Of a stretch of 56,940 bases of DNA, positions 51,395 to 56,940 are shown piece by piece. The stretch's first letter is position 1, and every line of letters starts with the position of its first letter. Under the pieces are notes generated by a model. The model did not search any database, was not told the origin of the DNA, and was given only the letters and a program-made list of their open reading frames with translations. Location: NCBI GenBank assembly GCA_900547005.1, contig URER01000012.1, forward strand, positions 1-56,940. The letters run 5' to 3'. The position numbers and the translations under genes were made by a program. The DNA comes from an uncultured Prevotella sp. (GTDB taxonomy: Bacteria > Bacteroidota > Bacteroidia > Bacteroidales > Bacteroidaceae).

Positions 51395-52654
51395 TCAGAC
51401 AAGACCCATCTCTTTCTTTATCTCCTCCACCATGTCGAGCTTTTCCCATGTGAAGAGTTCCACATCCATTTCCTTTGTCTCGTGATAGCGGCTGGCAAAC
51501 ACTTTCTTCACCACTTCGTTCTTACGGCCCATGTGTCCGTATGCCGCCGTTTCGAGATATATAGGCTGACGGAGCTTCAATCTGCGCTCGATGGCTTTCG
51601 GACGGAGGTCGAACATCTTGCTGATGCGCTGCGCAATCTCGCCATCTGACATATTCACGTGGCTGCGGCCGTATGTATTCACGTAGATGCTCACAGGCTC
51701 TGCCACACCGATAGCGTAGCTCACCTGCACCAGCATCTCATCGGCAACGCCCGCGGCTACCATGTTCTTGGCGATGTAACGCGCTGCATAGGCTGCTGAG
51801 CGGTCGACCTTCGACGGGTCTTTACCCGAGAATGCACCGCCTCCGTGAGCACCCTTGCCTCCGTAGGTGTCCACGATTATCTTGCGGCCGGTGAGTCCGG
51901 TGTCGCCATGCGGGCCTCCGATAACGAATTTGCCCGTAGGATTTACGAAATATTTGATATCGTCATTGAACAGCGCGAGCACTTTCTCGCTGAGCTGCGC
52001 CTTCACTCTCGGCATGAGGATATTCTTCACGTCAGCCTCAATCTGCTCCAACATACGTGCCTCGTCGGCATCGAAGTCGTCATGCTGCGTACTTACAACG
52101 ATGGTGTCGATGCGCTGCGGGATGTTGTCGTCGGAATATTCCACCGTAACCTGGCTCTTTGAGTCGGGGCGCAGATAGGTCATCTCCTTGCCTTCCTTGC
52201 GAATGTCGGCCAGCGTGCGCATGATGAGATGAGCCAAATCGAGCGACACGGGCATATAATTGGCCGTCTCGTTGGTTGCGTAACCGAACATCATGCCCTG
52301 GTCGCCGGCTCCCTGCTCGTCTTCCTCGGCACGGCTCACACCGCGGTTTATGTCGTCGCTCTGCTCATGGATGGCCGTAAGGACACCGCATGACTCGCCG
52401 TCGAACTTATATTCCGACTTCGTATATCCTATCTTGTTTATCGTATTGCGGGCTATTCTCTGCAAGTCGATATATTCTTCGGAGCGCACTTCGCCCATGA
52501 GCACCACCTGTCCGGTGGTTACGAATGTCTCTATCGCCGTATGAGCCTTTTCGTCGTAAGCGAGAAACTGGTCGAGCAGAGCATCGCTTATCTGGTCGGC
52601 CACTTTGTCGGGATGTCCTTCCGACACTGATTCTGATGTGAATAAATATGCCAT
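51395..52654 (-). CDS. metK: S-adenosylmethionine synthetase
   Basis: This 419-residue cytoplasmic enzyme makes S-adenosylmethionine from methionine and ATP. All MetK signatures are present: TSESVSEGHPDKVADQISDA (6-25), GAGDQGMMFGYA (the signature hexapeptide), GGPHGDTGLTGRKII and GGGAFSGKDPSKVDRSAAY. The length fits the Bacteroidetes form, which carries a short insertion. The product feeds the island methyltransferase, among others. The ATG at 52654 is unambiguous. Upstream, TAACTTTG (52699-52706) is a -7 box without a clear -33 partner; I see no SAM riboswitch. Confidence 0.97.
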   Translation of the reverse strand: MAYLFTSESVSEGHPDKVADQISDALLDQFLAYDEKAHTAIETFVTTGQVVLMGEVRSEEYIDLQRIARNTINKIGYTKSEYKFDGESCGVLTAIHEQSDDINRGVSRAEEDEQGAGDQGMMFGYATNETANYMPVSLDLAHLIMRTLADIRKEGKEMTYLRPDSKSQVTVEYSDDNIPQRIDTIVVSTQHDDFDADEARMLEQIEADVKNILMPRVKAQLSEKVLALFNDDIKYFVNPTGKFVIGGPHGDTGLTGRKIIVDTYGGKGAHGGGAFSGKDPSKVDRSAAYAARYIAKNMVAAGVADEMLVQVSYAIGVAEPVSIYVNTYGRSHVNMSDGEIAQRISKMFDLRPKAIERRLKLRQPIYLETAAYGHMGRKNEVVKKVFASRYHETKEMDVELFTWEKLDMVEEIKKEMGLV

Positions 52655-52931
52655 TGTCTTTTTCCTTTCTTTATCCTTTCATTATAATAGTCAGGGTGCA
52701 AAGTTACGACAAAAACATTGATTTCACGTACTTATCATATTAAAAAAATGTTTTTGCACAATATTTCGGCAATCTTTGCAGTGCCGAAGCAATTACTTTG
52801 CTGTGCAAAGACTATCATATAGCAACACAAAAACAATTATATAGCGATGCAAAAGCATTGGTTTTGCGAGAAATCTTAGCTAAAATTTTAACCCTTCTGT
52901 ATCTCTATGAGTTCCCATAAGATACGAAACA
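52655..52931. other. AT-rich spacer upstream of metK
   Basis: It holds the metK -7 box (52699-52706) and a loose doubling of TATAGCAACACAAAA and TATAGCGATGCAAAA (52820-52855). No reading frame or RNA gene is evident. Confidence 0.4.
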
Positions 52932-52976
52932 GCCCTTAATCAAGCCTGTTTGGTGCTTAATTAAGGGCCGTTTTAT
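52932..52976. terminator. Terminator of the M16 protease gene
   Basis: GCCCTTAATCAAGC and GCTTAATTAAGGGC pair with one mismatch around a 9-nt loop. The T-rich end is better on the plus strand (GTTTTAT), but by position it serves the minus-strand M16 gene that ends at 53024. Confidence 0.7.
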
Positions 52977-53023
52977 CATAACCAATCCCCTCTCACTCTT
53001 GGAGAGGGAGCTGGAATGAAGCC

Positions 53024-55837
53024 TTATTTCTCGGGAAGCATCACCACTTCGATGCGGTTGCCTGCGCCGGAAAGGGTCTTCAGGTATGCTGCCACCTTCT
53101 CAGGTGTTACCGCAGACACGGTCTTCTTGTAGTCGGTGAGGAAGTCGACGCCTGTATAGATGTACTCGTCGAGGTAGTTCATCCAGTAAGAATTGCTCTT
53201 GAAGTTAACGTCTGCGTTCTTCAAAAGGTTCTCCTTAATCTTCGCAACCTTGTCGGCATCCACCTTGACAGAGCTGTCCTTCATACCCTTTGCGAGGAGA
53301 GTCATCACAGTCTCGGCCTTATCCGGGTCCATCGGACAGTAAGTCTGCAACACAGCGTTCACCTTGTCGCCGCTTCTGTTCACTGCTCCGGCAGAGCTTA
53401 CCGAGTAGGCTGCGCCTGCATCCTCACGAATGTCTTTCAGATAAACCATTGAAAGCAGCTCGCCTGCAACCTCGGCCATGACGCTGTTCTCAAGCGTATA
53501 GCTTACCGGCATATGCCAAAGCTCGAACGCTGTGGCCTTAGGTGTTTCCATCTTGCGCTTGAAGTTGTTCACAACCATACCGGTAGCGAATCCCGGAACA
53601 TCCTTGTAGGTGCTCTTCTTCTTTGTTCCCGGCAGTGAGGCGATATACTTCTCGATGAGCGGACGGAGCGTAGCCTCGTCGAAGTTGCCCACGAAATAGA
53701 ATACATAATCAGAAGCGTATGCAAGACGTTCCTTTGCTATCTGGAGCACGCGGTCGTAGTTTATCTTAGCCAAGTCGCTTGCCTCAATCGGTGTGAAGCG
53801 TGCGTCGTGGTTGTAAAGAGTTGTCGTGAGCGAGTCGCTGAACACGCTTTCCGGACGCAGGCTCTTGTTCTTCAGCATCATATCGAGCTGTGTCATGGTT
53901 GAGTTATACGACTCCTCGTCCTTTGCGATATTTGTGAATGTGAGGTAAGCGAGCTGCATCATGGTCTCGATGTCCTTAGGAACAGAGCTTCCTGACACAA
54001 TCTGATTGCGGTTCTGCATATCGAAAGAAACGTTCGCCTGCTTGCCAGAGAGAGCCTTTTGCAGCTCTGTCTTGGAGAAGTTGCCCAGTCCGCTCACTCC
54101 GATAACGGTTCCGAAGAGCTTCAGGTTCTCGTAGTCGGCAGCGCCATAGAGGCTCTTTCCGCCCTCTGCCACAGCCTGGAAGAGTATCTCGTCGTCCTTG
54201 AAATCGGTCTTCTTGAGTATCACTTTGGCACCATTGCTCAATGTCAGTTCCTTGTAACCGAGTGTCTTGTTCTCTGTCTCTTTCTTTATCTTGCCCGCCT
54301 TCGGCATAGCCTCGGGCTTGATGAGCGGCTCGTTCTTCACGTTGTCCACATACGGGGTGAGTGTCTCGGCACGCACGGCAGCAACGGCTGCGGCCATATC
54401 TGCCTCTGTCGGATAGGTCTTTCCTTCCTTCTCCTGTGCGAACATATAAGCCACGAGGTTCTTGTCCTGATCGCTGATGAGTTCCTTAGCAAAAGCGTTG
54501 ATGATGTCGACGTTGATGTTCGGAGCTATCATCTGCATTATCTGATACTCGTCTTCGATAGACGGGATAGGCTCGTTCTCAAGGAAGTGGTCGCGATACT
54601 GGTCGCCGAACTCATCGTTCTTAATCTTGTTGCGGTTGGTGAACTGCTTCTCGAGCTGGCTCATATACTCGGCCTTTGCGCGGTCGAGCTCGCCCGGAGT
54701 GAATCCGAACTGGCGCACACGCTGCGCCTCGCGATAGATGGCGGCAAAGGATTCGATGTCTTTTCCTTCCTTAGCGTAGCAGTCAACGTCGAACGCTCCC
54801 TTTGTCTTGGCAAAGATATAGTTGCCTATCGACGCGCCGGCACCCATGTAGGGACAGTCTGCCTTCTTTGCAGCCTCCTCGAAACGCTGGTTCAGCATCA
54901 TCACAATCAGGTCCTTAGCATACTGGTCCATCAAGTAGGCAATGCTTTCCTTCTCCTCTTTTGTTACGGGGTCGTGCTTCATAGAGAGGCCGATAACGGT
55001 GTATTGCTGCTCCTTGTCCTTGTCGAACACATAGATGGCGTCCTCGTTGTCGGGTACAGGCTCATCCACTACCTTAGCTGCATCGGCCGGCACGGTAACG
55101 CCGCTCCACAGCTCCTTGATGTATTTCTCGATGTGGTCCACGTCTACGTCGCCTACCACGATAATGGCCTGGTTGTCCGGGCGATACCATTTCTTATAGT
55201 AGTCGCGCAAGAATTTCGGCTCAAAGTTGTCGATAATCTCCATCAGTCCGATAGGCATACGATATCCGTACTTGCTTCCCGGATAGAGTTTCGGCAGCGT
55301 GCGCTCGAAGATTCGCATTATCGGACTTGTGCGCAGACGCCACTCCTGATGTATCACTCCGCGCTCCTTGTCAATCTCCTTAGCTTCGAGAGTAAGTCCG
55401 TTCGACCAGTCTTTCAGTATCAGCATACACGAGTCGATGGCTGCGGCACGCTTGGTCGGCACGTTGCAGATGCGATACACGGTCTCGTCGATTGACGTAT
55501 AGGCGTTCAGGTCGCTTCCGAAGCCTACGCCGATAGAACGGGTGTACTCCAGCAGGGTGCTGTCGGGATAGTGTTCCGAACCGTTGAAGGCCATGTGCTC
55601 CAGGAAGTGGGCCAGTCCGCGCTGGTCGTCGTTCTCCTGAATGGAGCCTACTCGCTGTGCGATATAGAAGTTGGCTACATTCTCCGGCCACTCGTTGTGG
55701 CGGATGTAATAGGTCAGTCCGTTGTCGAGCTTACCAATGCGCACTGCCTTGTCCACCGGAATCGGCGGCAACTGCTGTGCCGACGCCATACCTACGACAA
55801 ACAGCAGGACGGCGAAGAAGATGTTTCTTAATCTCAT
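53024..55837 (-). CDS. Secreted M16-family zinc metalloprotease
   Basis: This 937-residue protein has a signal peptide (MRLRNIFFAVLLFVVGMASA) and so acts in the periplasm or on the outer membrane. It has the inverted zinc motif HFLEH (77-81), in RGLAHFLEHMAFNGSEHY, and the distal zinc glutamate region EAKEIDKERGVIHQEW. The second, non-catalytic M16 half begins near 500 (GYKELTLSNGAKVILKKTDF) and lacks HxxEH, as is normal for two-domain peptidases of this group. It is a single gene with a promoter about 230 nt upstream. Confidence 0.94.
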   Translation of the reverse strand: MRLRNIFFAVLLFVVGMASAQQLPPIPVDKAVRIGKLDNGLTYYIRHNEWPENVANFYIAQRVGSIQENDDQRGLAHFLEHMAFNGSEHYPDSTLLEYTRSIGVGFGSDLNAYTSIDETVYRICNVPTKRAAAIDSCMLILKDWSNGLTLEAKEIDKERGVIHQEWRLRTSPIMRIFERTLPKLYPGSKYGYRMPIGLMEIIDNFEPKFLRDYYKKWYRPDNQAIIVVGDVDVDHIEKYIKELWSGVTVPADAAKVVDEPVPDNEDAIYVFDKDKEQQYTVIGLSMKHDPVTKEEKESIAYLMDQYAKDLIVMMLNQRFEEAAKKADCPYMGAGASIGNYIFAKTKGAFDVDCYAKEGKDIESFAAIYREAQRVRQFGFTPGELDRAKAEYMSQLEKQFTNRNKIKNDEFGDQYRDHFLENEPIPSIEDEYQIMQMIAPNINVDIINAFAKELISDQDKNLVAYMFAQEKEGKTYPTEADMAAAVAAVRAETLTPYVDNVKNEPLIKPEAMPKAGKIKKETENKTLGYKELTLSNGAKVILKKTDFKDDEILFQAVAEGGKSLYGAADYENLKLFGTVIGVSGLGNFSKTELQKALSGKQANVSFDMQNRNQIVSGSSVPKDIETMMQLAYLTFTNIAKDEESYNSTMTQLDMMLKNKSLRPESVFSDSLTTTLYNHDARFTPIEASDLAKINYDRVLQIAKERLAYASDYVFYFVGNFDEATLRPLIEKYIASLPGTKKKSTYKDVPGFATGMVVNNFKRKMETPKATAFELWHMPVSYTLENSVMAEVAGELLSMVYLKDIREDAGAAYSVSSAGAVNRSGDKVNAVLQTYCPMDPDKAETVMTLLAKGMKDSSVKVDADKVAKIKENLLKNADVNFKSNSYWMNYLDEYIYTGVDFLTDYKKTVSAVTPEKVAAYLKTLSGAGNRIEVVMLPEK

Positions 55838-56070
55838 TTTTGTTCTGGTTTTAAACTGTTATTAATTCTCTCGGTTCCCAAAATAACACATCACGCTTCC
55901 CGAAACACCACAAAACGCAATGCCGGGCCGCGAGATAGAATCTATGTATGCATATATTTATATTATAATATATATGTACGCGCGTACCTTAGAAGATTGC
56001 ATCCGTGCCTCCATTCCTTAACTTTCACGAGGAGATTCCTTCACATCCGCAATGGTAAAAAGCGCACACT
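55838..56070 (-). other. Long leader of the M16 gene
   Basis: From the predicted start near 56070 to the ATG there are about 230 nt. They include the AT-rich stretch ATATTTATATTATAATATAT (55952-55975) and the 12-bp palindrome GTACGCGCGTAC (55976-55987). No gene is seen. Confidence 0.4.
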
Positions 56071-56076
56071 ACGTTG

Positions 56077-56106
56077 CAAAAGTAATGTTTTATTTTGGAA
56101 TGACAA
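56077..56106 (-). promoter_or_regulatory. Promoter of the M16 gene
   Basis: On the minus strand TTG (56106-56104), a 19-nt spacer and TACTTTTG (56084-56077) match the consensus. Confidence 0.7.
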
Positions 56107-56164
56107 TACAAGATGAAGATTTTTTACATCGTGGAAGCCAAGCAAAGGCTCAAAAAGTTGCCTG

Positions 56165-56208
56165 AAAGGTTATAACGTTACAACCTTTTTAAGTGTTTTT
56201 TATCAAAA
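56165..56208. repeat. 44-bp direct repeat, downstream copy
   Basis: This differs from 56717-56760 at three positions. It contains GTTATAACGTTACAACC and AAGTGTTTTTTATC, and overlaps the toxin stop codon. Its palindrome has one mismatch compared with the perfect upstream copy. Confidence 0.88.
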
Positions 56209-56478
56209 TAAGTCGGAGTGAGTTCCATTCCTAACCAAAGACAGGACACAAAACTCCGTATTTTTAGAATACAACAACAACCAGTCTGGTGTTATATGAC
56301 ATTCGCGTATTCCTGCAAAATTATCGACAAGGGCATGGTCTTTGTTCTTTGCCGGCAAAGTCCCACCTTCGGAAAGAATGCGTATGACATCATTAAGTTT
56401 GCGCTCATTGAGCCCCCGCTTCCTTGCGAGCTTCAAATCCTTAAGATATTGTTTTGTAACTTCAATCTTGAACCTCAT
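56203..56478 (-). CDS. YafQ-type mRNA interferase toxin
   Basis: This 91-residue protein fits the RelE/YafQ fold: IEVTKQYLKDLKLARKRGLN, LNDVIRILSEGGTLPAKNKDH, then the core NFAGIRECHITPDWLLLYSK and VLSLVRNGTHSDLF. The HxxPDWLLLY segment and the C-terminal R-GTHSDLF are typical YafQ positions, including the terminal His and Phe used in catalysis. YafQ toxins cut mRNA on the ribosome. The ATG lies inside the antitoxin gene (17-nt overlap), so the pair is translationally coupled. The stop is within a 44-bp repeat. Confidence 0.93.
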   Translation of the reverse strand: MRFKIEVTKQYLKDLKLARKRGLNERKLNDVIRILSEGGTLPAKNKDHALVDNFAGIRECHITPDWLLLYSKNTEFCVLSLVRNGTHSDLF

Positions 56479-56680
56479 CGCTCACCAGTTTCAGATACTC
56501 GTCCATATTTTGGCATATTACTGTATCGCCATTACGCATTTCCTTAATGGCCTTCATCGTTTTAGAAGCGGCACTATTCTTAAACACCTTCACATCAGCA
56601 ACACCACGTAACATCCTTATTGCTTTCTTTATGTCAGCGGCTATCGTATTCTCGTTTAATGATACTATTAATTGTGTCAT
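56462..56680 (-). CDS. Antitoxin partner of the YafQ-type toxin
   Basis: This 72-residue acidic protein (MTQLIVSLNENTIAADIKKA ... YLKLVSDEVQD) lies directly upstream of, and overlaps, the toxin gene. The N-terminal strand TQLIVSLNE followed by a helix could be a small DNA-binding fold, and the C-terminal part would neutralise the toxin. It does not look like a standard DinJ/RelB antitoxin. A perfect 28-bp palindrome overlapping its promoter is the likely binding site for autoregulation. Confidence 0.88.
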   Translation of the reverse strand: MTQLIVSLNENTIAADIKKAIRMLRGVADVKVFKNSAASKTMKAIKEMRNGDTVICQNMDEYLKLVSDEVQD

Positions 56681-56705
56681 TGTATATTATTTAATTATGA
56701 TAGTG

Positions 56706-56742
56706 CAAAGATACAAAAAGGTTGTAACGTTACAACCTTTTT
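56706..56742 (-). promoter_or_regulatory. Toxin-antitoxin promoter with a perfect 28-bp operator palindrome
   Basis: On the minus strand TTG (56735-56733), a 19-nt spacer and TATCTTTG (56713-56706) form a consensus promoter. The palindrome at 56715-56742 (half-site AAAAAGGTTGTAAC) covers the -33 box and the whole spacer, ending one base before the -7 box. Binding there would block transcription, the usual antitoxin autoregulation. Confidence 0.85.
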
Positions 56743-56760
56743 AAGTGTTTTTCTTCAAAA
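56717..56760. repeat. 44-bp direct repeat, upstream copy
   Basis: Contains GGTTGTAACGTTACAACC and AAGTGTTTTTCTTCAAAA. The copy at 56165-56208 has 41 of 44 bases in common. The two copies bracket the toxin-antitoxin pair, 552 bp apart. Confidence 0.88.
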
Positions 56761-56870
56761 AAAGCAAATGCAGAGTAGAGCCGCCCATCTTTATCACGCG
56801 TTTCCTTCACCTCCCGATTGTTTCATTCCGTCAGGCCATTCCCACACCGGGGGCTAAGGGGGACAAAAAA

Positions 56871-56898
56871 CGCCGCACGGGAACATTCCCGTGCGGCG
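56871..56898 (-). terminator. Terminator of a gene beyond the right edge
   Basis: CGCCGCACGGGA pairs perfectly with TCCCGTGCGGCG around a 4-nt loop, with a six-T run on the minus strand. It must end a minus-strand gene outside the window. Confidence 0.85.
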
Positions 56899-56940
56899 AA
56901 ATTGAAAGTTCAGCGAATTTCACAATCCGCAAATATGGCT

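Noticed and set aside
52655..52800. SAM riboswitch upstream of metK
   Set aside because: No paired-helix pattern or conserved core could be traced; the region is short and AT-rich.
54059..55495. 478-codon open frame opposite the M16 protease
   Set aside because: Leu/Val/His-rich antisense shadow of a gene with clear catalytic motifs.

Overview
The window looks like chromosome of a member of the Bacteroidales, most likely Prevotella or a close relative. Evidence: SecDF is one fused protein; HU, argH, pyrE, metK, rnpA and yidD have the usual Bacteroidetes form; there is a regulator with propeller, Y_Y_Y and AraC domains; secreted proteins end in type IX secretion-like tails (KGVYI...KKILVK); and recognisable promoters follow the Bacteroidetes pattern TTG/TTTG - 19 or 20 nt - TAnnTTTG rather than -35/-10. 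These are inferences from sequence pattern, as no search could be run.

Layout. 0.5-1.0 kb: a frameshifted small secreted protein. 1.1-3.8 kb: pyrE, an SRPBCC protein and argH on the minus strand, separated by repeat-rich spacers. 4.2-7.8 kb: an AT-rich island with a DNA methyltransferase, a likely type II restriction enzyme, a small ORF and a YhcG-type (DUF1016) nuclease broken by an in-frame amber codon. 8.0-10.6 kb: a LysR regulator divergent from a ThrE-type exporter. 11.4-16.1 kb: a UPF1-like helicase carrying an in-frame repeat insertion, a small conserved-looking protein, and metG. 16.2-18.7 kb: an outer-membrane beta-barrel receptor. 18.8 kb: tRNA-Arg(CCT). 19.4-21.5 kb: a large secreted protein. 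21.8-27.4 kb: secDF, an EEP-family phosphatase, a rhomboid protease and HU. 27.5-40.6 kb: a secreted hydrolase region with GH31 on plus, facing GH30, GH64, a C10 (streptopain-like) protease and a GH18-like protein on minus. 41.2-46.7 kb: kduD, kduI and a membrane-spanning AraC regulator without kinase domains. 47.1-56.1 kb: tRNA-Gln, tyrS, yidD, rnpA, hemD, a DUF4271-like protein, metK and an M16 protease. 56.2-56.7 kb: a YafQ-type toxin-antitoxin pair.

The most striking feature is in the hydrolase region. The C10 protease and the GH18-like protein have unrelated catalytic domains, but share an apparently identical 1306-bp segment encoding about 435 residues: ricin-type lectin, beta/gamma-crystallin, ricin-type lectin and the start of the sorting tail. 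Together with GH64 (beta-1,3-glucan) and GH30 (beta-glucan), this suggests a secreted, lectin-targeted set acting on a beta-glucan- and GlcNAc/protein-rich surface such as fungal or plant wall. That substrate is an inference.

A second theme is dispersed repeats: two copies of a 187-189 bp element built on a 22-bp unit, palindromic repeats just upstream of argH and tyrS, a repeat inserted inside the helicase reading frame, another at the start of the DUF4271 gene, and 44-bp direct repeats bracketing the toxin-antitoxin cassette.
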